Translations under genes and position numbers: made by a program | In this document: piece after piece, positions 1-9,949 of the stretch | How positions within the stretch are numbered: the first letter of the stretch is position 1 | How the letters are laid out: each line of letters opens with the position of its first letter | Source of the DNA: Artemia franciscana | Lineage: Eukaryota; Arthropoda; Branchiopoda; Anostraca; Artemiidae | Length of the DNA stretch: 64,000 nucleotides | NCBI RefSeq assembly: GCF_032884065.1 | Contig: NC_088865.1 | Coordinates: 46,154,185-46,218,184 of the forward strand | Reading direction: 5' to 3' | Notes under the pieces: generated by a model | Told to the model about the DNA's origin: nothing | Database searches by the model: none | Seen by the model: the letters and a program-made list of their open reading frames with translations, nothing else

Positions 1-305
1 CCGGGACACCAGGACACTGGGAATATAAATGGACACAGGCAATATAAATGACGACCGGGACATTCAAAGAGAAATTACAGGCCGGGACACCGGGACACAA
101 ATAACGAGCGGGACACCGGGACACAAGGAATATAAATGATGACCGGGACGCTGAAAGAGAAATTACAGATTGGGAAACCGAGACACAAATGACGACCGGG
201 ACACAGGAAATATAAATGACGACCGGGACACAGGGACACAACTACAACGGGGACACCGGGGGGCACAGGGGGGATATATAAATGACGACGGGGACACAGG
301 GAATA
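1..305 (+). repeat. Minisatellite inside a Helitron
   Basis: Tandem, imperfect units built from the words GGGACACCGGGACACAAATG and ATGACGACCGGGACA alternate with GGAATATAAATGA. The array starts before the window and stops just before a helicase fragment at 306. The same array occurs in opposite orientation at 9950-10435, also next to a helicase C-terminal fragment, so it belongs to a Helitron family rather than to this locus. Short open frames across it are by-products of the repeat and are not annotated. Confidence 0.85.
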
Positions 306-502
306 TTCGATTAGCAATCACCATCAACAAAGCTCAAGGGCAATCATTAGAATAATGAGGTATAGATATGAATACGGATTGTTTTTCCCATGGACAATTA
401 TATGTTGCATGTTCAAGAGTCGGTAAACCTGACAATCTATTTATATGCACAGACAATGGGACAGCGAAGAATGTTGTATATTCGCAAATTTTACGTAATT
501 AA
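306..502 (+). pseudogene. Helitron PIF1 helicase C-terminal fragment
   Basis: The frame reads a short stretch containing INKAQGQSLE, then two stops (TAA TGA at about 352-357), then IDLNTDCFSHGQLYVACSR and [13 protein letters not shown]. The words AINKAQGQS and YVACSR match the last helicase motifs (V and VI) of PIF1-like Helitron proteins. Only about 65 codons remain, there is no Walker A or B, and the two stops make it non-functional. The same fragment occurs at 9757-9945, 1134-1400, 4340-4560 and 4852-5100. Confidence 0.85.
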
Positions 503-601
503 AAACATATAAATATCTATCTATATTCACAGGTGGGACAGAGGGACACAACTACAATGGCGCGTAACTAATATGGCGCGTAACGACTTACGCTGAGGCT
601 T

Positions 602-667
602 GGGGGGCGCGAATCGCCCCCACCAACTAGGTGTGTGGGTGGCGCGAAGCGCCACCCCAACAGCTAG
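602..667 (+). other. Helitron 3' terminus with two hairpins
   Basis: A first stem-loop (602-620, loop GCGAATC-like) is followed by ACCAACTAG. A second stem-loop (638-656, GGTGGCGCGAAGCGCCACC) is followed by CCAACAGCTAG, ending at 667. The second is the actual element end because the flank after it (T) and the other copies agree. The presence of two hairpin-plus-CTAG modules in series is conserved in the copies ending at 759 and 4171. Confidence 0.8.
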
Positions 668-758
668 TATATATATATTTTTAACTACGTAAAACTTGCG
701 AATATACGGAAAACAGGTTTGCGGCAGAGAAAGTAAGTACATATATATATATAATCTA

Positions 759-1132
759 CTAGCTGTTGGGGTGGCGCTTCGCGCCACCCCAACACCTAGT
801 TGGTGGGGGAGCTTCACGCCCCCCCCTCCAGGCCCCCCCACGTGCGTAAGTCGTTACGTGCCATTGTAGTTGTGTCCCTGTGTGCCACCTATGAATATAG
901 ATAGATTTATATATGTGTTTTGAACTACGTAGAACTTGCGAATATACAACATTCTCGGCTTTTCCGTTGTCTTTGCATATACAAAGCCTCATGTACTTAG
1001 CCTCATGTACAAAGCCATATACAAAGCCTCATGTACAAAGCCATAATGACGTCATATGCAAACGCTCTTTTTAAAAACAAACAAATATGCATACACACAA
1101 CTCGTTTTTGTATAGATAGATAGATAGATAGA
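759..1132 (-). mobile_element. Short non-autonomous Helitron, probably nested
   Basis: On the minus strand, TCTATCTATC... at about 1132 (the TCTA repeat leaves a 4-base register uncertainty) leads into TATACAAAAACGAGTTG, which resembles the TCTATATATA..AAAATAAGTTG 5' ends of the neighbouring Helitrons. The element contains a short direct-repeat array, a last scrap of the helicase tail (908-985) and the 3' double hairpin ending at 759. It interrupts the larger copy exactly where that copy's helicase ORF ends, so I infer nesting. Confidence 0.55.
970..1042. repeat. Short direct-repeat array
   Basis: The words CATATACAAAGCCTCATGTAC and TACAAAGCC recur three to four times in 70 bases. The array lies inside the short Helitron and is followed by TGACGTCAT, a CRE-like palindrome that is also scattered through the other Helitron 5' regions here. 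Confidence 0.7.
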
Positions 1133-1133
1133 T

Positions 1134-2121
1134 ACAATACAAATTAACTGCGTAAAACTTGCGAATATACACATTCTTCGCTGTCCAATTGTCGCTGCAT
1201 ATAAATAGACTGTCAGGTTTACCGACCCTCGAACATGCAACGTACAATTGTCCATGGGAAAAACAATCAGTATTAAGATCTATACCACATTTTTCTAATG
1301 ATTGCCCTTGAGCTTTGTTGATGGTGATTGCAAATGCTAAACGAATTGGGAATTGCAATCTTTTAAATTGAAAAGGGAGATCCGTCGGAATCATGGGAAT
1401 GCGAGGAATAAGAACAGCCTCACCCTCAAAAGGCCCTTTTTAGATTGTGGCCTCTATTACATTTTCCGTTGTTTTTTTTACGGCGAGTCGCGTGCCATTG
1501 CAAAGCTTTGGTGGGTTGATATTTCTTAACAGTATTATTGGTACGCCTATTTTTAGTTGTAGCAGGTGTGGTGGAAACCCTGAAAGATCCACGGAATTTA
1601 AAAATTCAGATGAATAATTAACCACTTCATTTGGTTCCAAAACTGTGTCGACTGACTTGTAAAGGACTGCCTGGTCTCGAATCTTGGTCAAAACAATATT
1701 GTTGATTTCGTGGACATCTATATTTTTGGGTTCAAGAATCGCTCTTTCACTTAGCCATTTATTATTTTTATAATTGTTTAGAATATTCTGAAATACTTTT
1801 TCAATCAATTCATTTTTGGACGTCACTAAATTACAGAATTAAGCAGGTAGTTGAATACGTCCTGAAATTGAGTCTACTCGGAGCTTTCCGTTTCCAATTT
1901 CCAGAAATTGATCTGAAAATATTTGACCAGAGTCATCGTTTTGCAATCGGACACGCATATTTGTAGTTAATTTTAATGTTTTTACGTGTGCCCATAAATT
2001 AGAATTGTTCAGGGAAACATTCATTTCGTCTGCAAACATTGATCCAGTTATTCAAAAATTGATCCAGAGCCTCGAGCGATTTTTTTTGTGTCATTGTGCA
2101 CTCGTCCCAAATAATAAGGTT
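1134..2121 (-). pseudogene. Helitron PIF1-type helicase, C-terminal part
   Basis: The reading frames run from about 2121 down to 1134. They start just at the Walker B box (LIIWDECT at 2095-2120) and continue through the region with [58 protein letters not shown], and INKAQGQSLEKCG plus YVACSRVGK at 1220-1330. Walker A is missing. A second small deletion of about 90 bases follows Walker B. There are an in-frame stop at about 1838 (PA*FCNL) and a frameshift at about 1440. The family normally acts as the 5'-to-3' helicase half of the RepHel protein. This copy cannot code for an active enzyme. Confidence 0.85.
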
Positions 2122-3380
2122 GCATGGACTGCATTTCTTATTCATTTCTTTGTTAGTGGCTGGATTTATCAATTTAATATTAAAGTGATAGCCGTCAGCT
2201 CCATCCCAAAAAATGATAGGATATTGTAGGGCATCGTAGCATCGATGAGTTTCAGCAATTCTTACCAACTGAGCATTTCGTTTATGAAGAATTATGTCTC
2301 GAGGTAAAAACTGATCACCGACCATAACGACTGCCACTTCGTCGATAGTTGGAGCATTGTATCTACGCACATGTTGGCCAGGAGGCGTTTTGTTAGCGGA
2401 AATAAAAAATTTATGCGTATCAGTAGGCATGAAATCGATGGCTGTTGAACAGACGCACTAAATTATTATTTTCGTTGAAAAGATGTTGCAATTGGAAAAC
2501 GATTGTCCTTTCAACGTCGGGAGAAATTTCACAACTTGCATTCAATTCAGAATTTCTATCACTGAAGAGGTACAATTGTAAAAATCTATGATTCTCGCCT
2601 TAGAATGGTAGTAGGGACCCTGCTCTATGATAAATTTGCCCTTTTACTTTGAAAGTAGGCATAGATTGGTGTGGATTTTCGATTTGGGCACCAAACAACG
2701 TCATTTGGAAACATGAGTTATTTTTTCTTATCTGTGATAAAAAAAAACGCTTAGATTCTGACGTAGTTCCAGTAAGCAAAGTCTTCAATGGCTCTGGTGG
2801 TGCAGCCAGTAGAGGAAGTTTAACTTTTCCTGATGCGCAACACATTCCCATTGTTTCACCATTAAATTTCAAGGCCTTGCAATAGGGACAAATTTTAGAC
2901 ATAGTCCCGATTTGAACAGATCTACTCAAGCTATAATCATAGACTGGGCTGTAACTGAATACTAGGCGAAAATTTTCAGGTTGCTCTTGTGATTTCTCTG
3001 TGGGCACGCTTTCTTTTGGTGATTTCTCTTTGAGACGCAAGCCTAATTTCACGCTGTTGTTGTGATTCCTCGGCACGCTTTCTTTTCATACTTGCTCTAT
3101 CAGCCGCAAGCCTGTTTTCTTGCTGTTCTTGTGATTCCTCGGCAAGCCTTCTTTTTTCACTTTCTCTTTCAGCAGCAAGTCTGGTTTCGCGTTGTTCTGG
3201 TAGTTCCTCGGTACGCTTTCTGTTCTTACTTTCTCTATCAGCCGCAAGCCTGTTTACTTGCTGTTTTTGTGATTCCTCGGCACGCTTTCTTTTCTTACTT
3301 TCTCTATCAGCAGCAAGTTTTTTGGCATGGACTCCTTGAGCAGCTTCCTCGGCTGTTGCCATTGTAGGTTCTTCAGTCAT
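2122..3380 (-). pseudogene. Helitron Rep N-terminal region
   Basis: The start ATG is at 3380. It is followed by about five copies of a basic repeat, RLAADRESKKRKRAEES-like (3020-3330), predicted to be a charged coiled-coil. Then come a zinc-binding C-x2-C...C-C segment (ICPYCKALKF..GMCCA, about 2855-2915) and the Rep spacer region with HVRRYNAPTIDEVAVVMVGD (2320-2370) and YDALQYPIIFWDGADG (2190-2240). The reading frame shifts near 3000 and 2600-2430. It ends abruptly in NKEMNKKCS, where the sequence jumps into the helicase Walker B box. The entire HUH nuclease domain is absent. Confidence 0.8.
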
Positions 3381-3540
3381 TTTATAATTAAACATTTTTT
3401 TGTGAACGAATGTCTTAAATACCTTTAATGACGTCATCGTCGTAACAAACATGACGACAACTGACTTCATGACGAAATGACATGATGCCATGACGTCACT
3501 CGACAGACACACAGACAACTTTTTTATATATATATATAGA

Positions 3541-3633
3541 TACGTCAGTTGACAAACATGACGTCAGTCGACACACAAACATGACGTCAGTAGACAGACA
3601 CACAGACAAACAACTTATTTTTATATATATAGA
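3541..3633 (-). mobile_element. Helitron 5'-terminal remnant
   Basis: A second 5' terminus, TCTATATATATAAAAATAAG reading from 3633, is preceded by A (3634). Only about 93 bases follow before the next Helitron 5' end at 3540. The remnant holds three copies of the word TGACGTCATGTTTG/TGACGTA. It appears to be an older copy into which the 3540-759 element inserted. Confidence 0.65.
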
Positions 3634-4118
3634 TTTTACGTCGCAGGACCCCGGCACTTGGTAAGCGACAGGATTATATATGTCGATTCTCATTGTCGCT
3701 TGTGTTCTCACCGGAGACAATCTGAGCCTTTTCTTGATGTCATGACAGGTTTGATACAGCCATTTTTATTTTAGTTTTCAGTTTAGAATTGCTTACGTTA
3801 TTACGTAAATTGCAAAAATATTCAAAAATCCAAAAATTATGATATCTAAGGTTTAGAAATAAATTAAAGTGTTTGTTATGATGTAAAACACCTATCTTTT
3901 TCCGAAAAATAGAACATAAAAATAATTTGAAAAGTTAATTCTTGCCGATATGGTAACATATTTGACTGATGTCGTTGCCTCAGTCCTTGTGGTTGGTCTT
4001 TTACTAATCCAACTAAGATCAAACAACTCCGCAGGAAAATGTTTAGAGTTAGCATAACTCACAACAGTTGAAAATTAAAAGTCGATTCTACAGCAAAAAC
4101 AATTTGTTTTCAAGTACT
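3634..4118. other. No recognisable gene
   Basis: This is AT-rich sequence without a convincing reading frame, repeat or RNA. It lies between Helitron 5' ends and the displaced tail of another Helitron, and may be original target DNA. Confidence 0.5.
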
Positions 4119-4170
4119 TGACGTTACATCGTGGTTATGTCCCTATGTCCCATTTGTGAATATAGATATA
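4119..4170 (-). mobile_element. Detached tail of the outer Helitron
   Basis: Read on the minus strand, 4170-4119 gives TATATCTATATTCACA, then GGGACATAGGGACATAAC. This matches the part of the plus-strand copy at 515-560 that follows the helicase remnant. The matching upstream part lies at 9743 and above. The 9625-4171 element therefore sits inside this tail. Confidence 0.6.
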
Positions 4171-4262
4171 CTAGCTGTTGGGGTGGCGCTTCGCGCCGTC
4201 CCAACACCTAGTTGGTGGGGCGCTTCGCACCCCCCCCAAGCCCCCCCGCGCGCGTAAGTCGT
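4171..4262 (-). other. Helitron 3' terminus with two hairpins
   Basis: On the minus strand a G-rich stem-loop (about 4245-4207) is followed by ACCAACTAG. A second stem-loop (4203-4181, loop CGCGAAG) is followed by CCAACAGCTAG, ending at 4171. The second stem has a mismatch (GGGACGGCGC against GCGCCACCCC). Confidence 0.8.
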
Positions 4263-4339
4263 TACGCGCCATATTAGTTACGCGCCATTGTAGTTGTGTC
4301 CCTGTGTCCCACCTGTGAATATAGATAGATTTATATATG

Positions 4340-4845
4340 TGTTTCAAACTACGTAAAAATTGCGAATATACAACATTCTTGGCTGTCCCATTGTCTGTGC
4401 GTATAAATAGATTGTCAGGTTTACCGACCCTCAAAGATGCAACATACAATTGTACATTGGTAAAGCAATCTGTATTAAGATCTATACCGCATTTTTCTAG
4501 TGATTGCCCTTGAGCTTTGTTGATGGTGGTTGCAAATGCTAATCGAATTGGGAATTGCAATCTTTTAAATTGAAAAAGCAGATCCGTTGGAATCATGGGA
4601 ATGCGAGGAATAAGAACAGCCTCACCCTCATAAGGCCCTGTCAAGATTGTGGCCTCTATTAGGTTTTCGATTGTTTTTTTTTACGGCAAGTCGCGTGCCA
4701 TTGCAAAGCTTTGGTGGGTTGATATTTCTTAAAAGTATTATTGGTACGACTATTTTTAGTTGTAGCACGCGTGGTGGAAACCCTGAAGGATCTATGGAAT
4801 TTAAAAATTCAGATGGATAATTAACCGCGTCATTTGGTTCTGAAA
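4340..4845 (-). pseudogene. Duplicated helicase C-terminal segment
   Basis: This is a second copy of the last ~165 codons of the helicase, directly downstream of the first (4852-5345). It reads [33 protein letters not shown], then after a frameshift at a run of T (4672-4681) [29 protein letters not shown] and NVQLYVASLRVGK. CSR of motif VI has become SLR. The two copies are about 93 percent alike by eye. It lies inside the Helitron, between the real C-terminus and the 3' hairpins. Confidence 0.85.
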
Positions 4846-4851
4846 TACAAA

Positions 4852-6187
4852 TTAACTGCGTAAAACTTGCGAATATACAACATTCTTCGCTGTCCAATTC
4901 TCGCTGCATATAAATAGATTGTCAGGTTTACCGACCCTCGAACATGCAACGTACAATTGTCCATGGGAAAAACAATCAGTATTAAGATCAATACCACATT
5001 TTTCTAATGATTGACCTTGAGCTTTGTTAATGGTGATTGCAAATGCTAATCGAATTGGGAATTGCAATCTTTTAAATTGAAAAGGCAGATCTGTTGGAAT
5101 CATGGGAATGCGAGGAATAAGAACAGCCTCACCCTCAAAAGGCCCTGTCAGGATTGTGGCCTCTATTAGGTTTTCCATTGTTTTTTTACGGCAAGTCGAG
5201 TGCCATTGCAAAGCTTTGGTGGGTTTATATTTCTTAAAAGTATTATTGGTACGCCTATTTTTAGTTCTAGCACGTGTGGTGGAAACCTTGAAAGATCTAT
5301 GGAATTTAAAAATTCAGATGGATAATTAACCGCTTCATTTGGTTCCAAAACTGTATCGACTGACTTGTAAAGGACTGCCTGGTCTTGAATCTCGGTCAAA
5401 ACAATATTGTTGATTTCGTGGACGTCTATATTTTTGGGTGCGAGAATCGCTCTTTCACTTAGCCATTTATTATTCTTATAATTTTTTAGAATATTCGGAA
5501 ATACTTTTTCAATCAATTCATTTTTGGACGTCACTAAATTACAGAAATCAGCAGGTAATTGTATACGTCCCGAAAATGAGTCTACTGGGAGCTTTCCGTT
5601 TCCCATTGCCAGCAATTGATCTGAAAATGTTTGACCAGAGTCATCGTTTTGCAATCGGACACGCATATTTGTAGTTAATTTTAATGTTTTTACGTGTGCC
5701 CATAAATTAGAATTTTTCAGGCAAGCATTCATTTCGTCTGCAGGAGTTGATCTAGGTATTATAGGTAATGTTTGCCTGAAATCTCCCGCAAGCAATATTA
5801 AGGTGCTGCCAAAGGGTTTCAACTTCCCTCGCAAATCTTTCAAGCATTGATCCAGAGCCTCGAGCGATTTTTTGTGTGCCATTGTGCACTCATCCCAAAT
5901 AATAAGTTTGCATTGCTGCAATACTTTACCCATCCCAGATGATTTGGAAATATTGCACGTGGGAGTTTCTGTAGAATGCAAGTTCAGAGGCAATTTCAAA
6001 GCGGAATGAGCAGTTCTTCCACCAGGCAGCAATGTTGCGGCTAGTCCGGACGACGCAATTGCCAACGCTATATCATTTTTTGATCGAATTGATGCCAGAA
6101 TCAGTTTTATCACAAACGTTTTACCAGTACCTCCTGGCGCATCCAAAAAGAAAATTTCTCCAACGTTGTTATCGACACAATGCATTA
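4852..6187 (-). pseudogene. Helitron PIF1-type helicase domain
   Basis: This is the helicase half of RepHel. Walker A is visible as LDAPGGTGKTF (plus-strand 6117-6150) and Walker B as KLIIWDEC (5885-5910). They are followed by GDFRQTLPII (motif III region), [35 protein letters not shown] (motif V) and [12 protein letters not shown] (motif VI). The family unwinds DNA 5' to 3' during rolling-circle transposition. The segment from 6185 to 5166 is one uninterrupted frame. A frameshift at a run of seven T (about 5182) moves the last ~115 codons into another frame, and another frameshift at about 6187 separates it from the upstream Rep part. Confidence 0.88.
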
Positions 6188-7523
6188 TCGTATCATAAAT
6201 GTCATTTGTTCCGACGTTAACTTGGAAATGTTATTTTGTACATACGACAATAGATCCCTCGTACTGTAACTTTCTTCACGATCCAATTCTACACATGTCG
6301 AAACAGCAGTGATACGGTTAGGTGAAGGCATTCCCAAATCCTGAAGAGGTTTGTTTGCCATACTTACGCACAAATCTTCTATAACAACTAAAGTGTAGTT
6401 ATAAATTTCTGATGTAAAATCAAAAGTCATATCTGACGTCTCTAGCTGTTTTCGATGAAGTATATCTTCGGATATTTTTGACTTATATTTTTCCCATATC
6501 TCTGTAGGAGCTGATGGAGAGCAAGTTGTTAAAATGATGCCAAACAATGCACGAATTTGACTTGGGGTTGACGTTTCGCACGCGTCATTGATGCAGTTAT
6601 CCCAGTGTTGGTCATTTTCCAATAAATTCAGAGCTTGGCATGCACTACGGTAAGTGTCATGTATAGTACCATTTACAGTCCTCAAATACTCGAAGGATGT
6701 CGGACCGGGTACATTCACCAAAAGCAGGCGTAGAAAGAAGCATTCATGTTGATTGGGGTGAACGGTGTAGAGTCTTCCTATCGTGGTATCTTTGAAGATG
6801 GTAGGTTGGCCGTCGACTGACTTACCCTGTTTTCGACGTTCAAATGCTTTATTTTTAGTATTCCACGTGTAATACGAAGGCACTTCAGTATACAGCAGTT
6901 TTTTTGCAAAAGAATCATTTTTGCAAAGCGAAAAAAAAGCTGTTAATGTTGTATCCGGTGGATTCAGGACTCTTTGTTGCACGTTGGTTTCCGTGAAATA
7001 AACACGTTGACCATTCTGTAAATGTACCGCTAAGTGAACAACAGCTGGACTACGTTCATGTATCGGAAATGAAAGAATTCGCCAAACAGCTTCATTACTG
7101 CTTATGTATCTTCCAGCCTGATATTCTACGATTTCATCGAAATCTTTGATTTCGGACTGCAAGCCAAAAACTGCCATGTCACTGCCTTTGTTGACGTATT
7201 TACATATGTATTTGATTGCCTTTAGGGAGTTACAGTATTCAACGTTTATGTGTGAATTAAATGTTTTTGATAATAATGGGGAATATGGAACAACCCACTG
7301 GTTATCTACTTCGATGGTGGTACCGTTACGCTTCTTTATTATTGCTGTTTTACCGCCATCTTCAGTAGATCTTCTTATATATTGTGGGTAACAATCATTG
7401 CCAGTAATTGTTTTGGGTACTAAAAGTCGAGGATATTGCTATGTGCACCTTCCTTTGGCCATGCATGGTGAATTTTCGTTCAGTGCACCGCAAGGTCCAT
7501 GTATCATATTTTTTACAATAATA
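6185..7523 (-). pseudogene. Helitron Rep tyrosine motif and Rep-helicase linker
   Basis: The segment contains the Rep tyrosine motif AIKYICKYVNKGSD (7190-7222), with two tyrosines three residues apart as in Helitron Y2 nucleases. The linker follows with FDEIVEYQAGRYISSNEAVWR, RVYFTETN and PGPTSFEYLRTV, then FGIILTTC and the CVELDREESYSTRDLL region. From 7177 to 6185 the frame is open for 330 codons. Upstream of 7177 it is interrupted by a stop (TAG at 7441-7439) and a frameshift near 7525. The Rep half would nick and rejoin DNA ends; with these breaks it cannot be made as one protein. Confidence 0.87.
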
Positions 7524-9451
7524 TCATAACCCCTTATCGACATTTTTATCAGGTATTTCAGCGGAAATCACATCATCAATTTCGTTTGAAGTAATTTTTT
7601 TATGTAGCCAGATTAGTATATGTGCGTGTGGTAAACCTCGTTTTTGCCATTCCACTGAGTACATCCAGCATCGCACTGACCCAAACACTTCATGTTTTAC
7701 AAGGTAGTTTATCAGTGATTTCAACTTTTGCCGGAAGACACGTGCCGTAATGTCATGCCTATGAACCGCCGATTGTCCTTGAAGTAAAAGCTGCAGTATC
7801 TCGTCCCAAGATTGATTATATGTAAATGTAATAAATAAATCTGGACGACCATAGAGACGAACATACGCAATAGCATCTTGAGCATATTCATGCATATGAC
7901 GGGGACTGCCAGCATATGACGAAGGTAAAATTGTTAATCTTCCAACGTTTGTGGTATTACCGTCATTTATAACTGCATCTCGCAAATGAATGTATTGTTC
8001 AGAGCGGAGCTTGGTCTGATTCAGGCGGATATATAGCAAACGTTCTGATTCATTTTTAGCATACATATCAACGACAAATTGGTGAAACAATTCACGGCAT
8101 TTTAAAATATAATTTTCTTCATCCTGCCGAATCATTAGTCTATAGGAATAATAATGCATTGCACTGCATTTCTTATTCATTTCTTTGTTAGTGGCTGGAT
8201 TCATCAATTTAATATTAAAGTGATAGCCGTCGGCTCCATCCCAAAAAATGATAGGATATTGTAGGGCATCGTAGCATCGATGAGTTTCAGCAATTCTTAA
8301 CAACTGAGCGTTTCGCTTATGAAGAATAATATCTCGAGGTAAAAACTGATCACCGACCATAACGATTGCCACTTCGTCGATAGTCGGAGCATTGTATCTA
8401 CGCACATGTTGGCCAGGAGGCGTTTTGTCAGCGGAAATATCAATTTTATGAGTATCAGTAGGCGTCAAATCGATGGCTGTTTTGAACAGACGCACTAAAT
8501 TATTATTTTCGTGGAAAATATGTTGCAATTGGGAAACGATTGTCCTTTCAACGTTGGGAGAAATTTTGCAACGTGCATTCAATTCAGAATTTCTATCACT
8601 GATGAAGTACAATTGTATAAATTTATGATTCTCGCCTGAGAATGGTAGAAGGAACCCTGCTTTATGATAAATTTGCCCTTTTACTTTGAAAGTAGACATA
8701 AATTGATCTGGATTTTCAATTTGGGCTCCAAACGACGTCATTTGGAAACATGAGTTGTATTTTCTGATTTTTGACAAAAAACGCTTAGATTCTGACGTAG
8801 TTCCACTAAGGAAAGTCTTCAATGGCTCTGGTGGTGCAGCCAATAGAGGAAGTTTAACTTTTTCTAAGGCGCAACACATTCCCATTGTTTCACCATTGAA
8901 TTTCAAGGCCTTGCAATAGGGACAAATTTTAGACATTGTCCCGATTTGAACACATCTACTCAAGCTATAATCATCGACTGGGTTGTACCTGAATGCCAGG
9001 CGATAACTTTCAGGTTGCTCTGATTCCTCGGCACGCTCTCTTTTCTTACTTTCTCTATCAGCAGCAAGCCTGATTTCTTGCTGTTCTTGTGATTCCTCGG
9101 CACGCTTTCTTTTCTTACTTTCTCTATCAGCAGCAAGCCTGATTTGTTGCTGTTCTTGTAATTCCTCGGCACGCCTTCTTTTTTATATTCTCTTTTAGCA
9201 GCAAGTCTGCTTCCGCGTTGCTCTGGTAGTTCCTCGGCATGCTTTCTGTTCTTTCTTTCTCTATCAGCCTCAAGCCTGTTTCCCTGCTGGTCTTTTGATT
9301 CCTCGGCACGCCTTCTTTTTTCACTTTCTCTTTTAGCAGCAAGTCTGCTTTCGCGTTGCTCTGGTAGTTCCTCGGCACGCTTTCTTTTCTGACTTTCTCA
9401 ATCAGCAGCAAGTTTTTTGGCATAGACTCTTTGAGCATCTTCATCAGTCAT
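7524..9451 (-). pseudogene. Helitron Rep N-terminus and HUH nuclease
   Basis: The likely start ATG is at 9451. Basic repeats RLAADRESKKRKRAEES (9000-9420) follow, with an early stop (LAAD*ES near 9400) and a frameshift near 9180. From 8985 to 7524 the frame is open: YNPVDDYSLS, zinc-binding ICPYCKALKF..GMCCA, HVRRYNAPTIDEVAIVMVGD, YPIIFWDGADGYHFNI, ITFTYNQSWDEI and the HUH motif GLPHAHILIW (7608-7637), where histidines bind the metal ion. The frame ends in KNVDKGL* and continues after a one-base shift. The domain order equals that of animal RepHel proteins. It is the most complete copy in the window. Confidence 0.88.
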
Positions 9452-9625
9452 TGTAAACTTAAACATTAATAGATTTTTACGCGAACATATGTCTTATATA
9501 ACTTGAATGACGTCACCTTCAAAGCAAAAATGACGGCAACTAATTTCATGACGTCAGCAGAAACATGACGTCACCTGATCCACAGATCCACAGACTGACA
9601 GACAACTTATTTTTATATATATAGA

Positions 9626-9745
<120 letters not shown>

Positions 9746-9756
9746 TTTAACTACGT

Positions 9757-9945
9757 AAAACTTGCGAATATACAGCATTCTTCGCTGTCCCATTGTCTGT
9801 GTGTATAAATAGATTGTCAGGTTTACCGACTCTTGAACATGCAACATATAATTGTCCATGGGAAAAACAATCCTTATTCAGATCTATACCTCATTATTCT
9901 AAGAATTGCCCTTGAGCTTCGTTGATGGTGATTGCTAATCGAACA
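9757..9945 (-). pseudogene. Helitron helicase C-terminal fragment
   Basis: Read on the minus strand it gives ITINEAQGQ, a stop, then NKDCFSHGQLYVACSRVGK and IYTQTMGQR / FYVVKN in shifted frames. Only the last ~60 codons of the PIF1 domain are present. It sits between the minisatellite and the AT array, as in the plus-strand copy at 306-502. Confidence 0.8.
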
Positions 9946-9949
9946 TTCC

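Larger units (their letters stand above)
1..667 (+). mobile_element. Helitron, 3' part, plus strand
   Basis: This copy is cut by the window edge. In order it holds a minisatellite, a PIF1 helicase C-terminal remnant and two GC-rich hairpins ending in CTAG at 664-667, followed by T. A CTRR end after a hairpin, inserted between A and T, is the known hallmark of Helitron 3' ends. No nuclease or helicase core is present, so the visible part is non-autonomous. Confidence 0.8.
759..3540 (-). mobile_element. Internally deleted Helitron
   Basis: The 5' end is TCTATATATATATATAAAAA reading from 3540 on the minus strand, preceded by A (3541). The 3' end is the double hairpin and CTAG at 762-759, followed by T. 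Between them are the N-terminal repeat and zinc-binding region of the Rep protein and the C-terminal part of the helicase, but the HUH nuclease and the Walker A segment are gone. It therefore looks like a non-autonomous deletion derivative of the element at 4171-9625. The 3' end at 759 may instead belong to a shorter Helitron nested in its tail (see 759-1132). Confidence 0.75.
4171..9625 (-). mobile_element. Near full-length Helitron (RepHel)
   Basis: The 5' end is TCTATATATATAAAAATAAG reading from 9625, with A at 9626. The 3' end is the double hairpin and CTAG at 4174-4171, with T next. The length is about 5.45 kb. It encodes, in order on the minus strand, a basic repeat region, a zinc-binding segment, HUH Rep with a tyrosine motif, a spacer and a PIF1-type helicase. 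The helicase C-terminus is present twice. Frameshifts and stops in every domain indicate an inactive copy, although all terminal sequences needed for mobilisation in trans are intact. Confidence 0.88.

Noticed and set aside
9127..9444. Frame with repeated LLLIEKVRKESVPRN-like text
   Set aside because: It is the +1 reading of the Rep basic repeats. The correct frame gives RLAADRES..RAEES.
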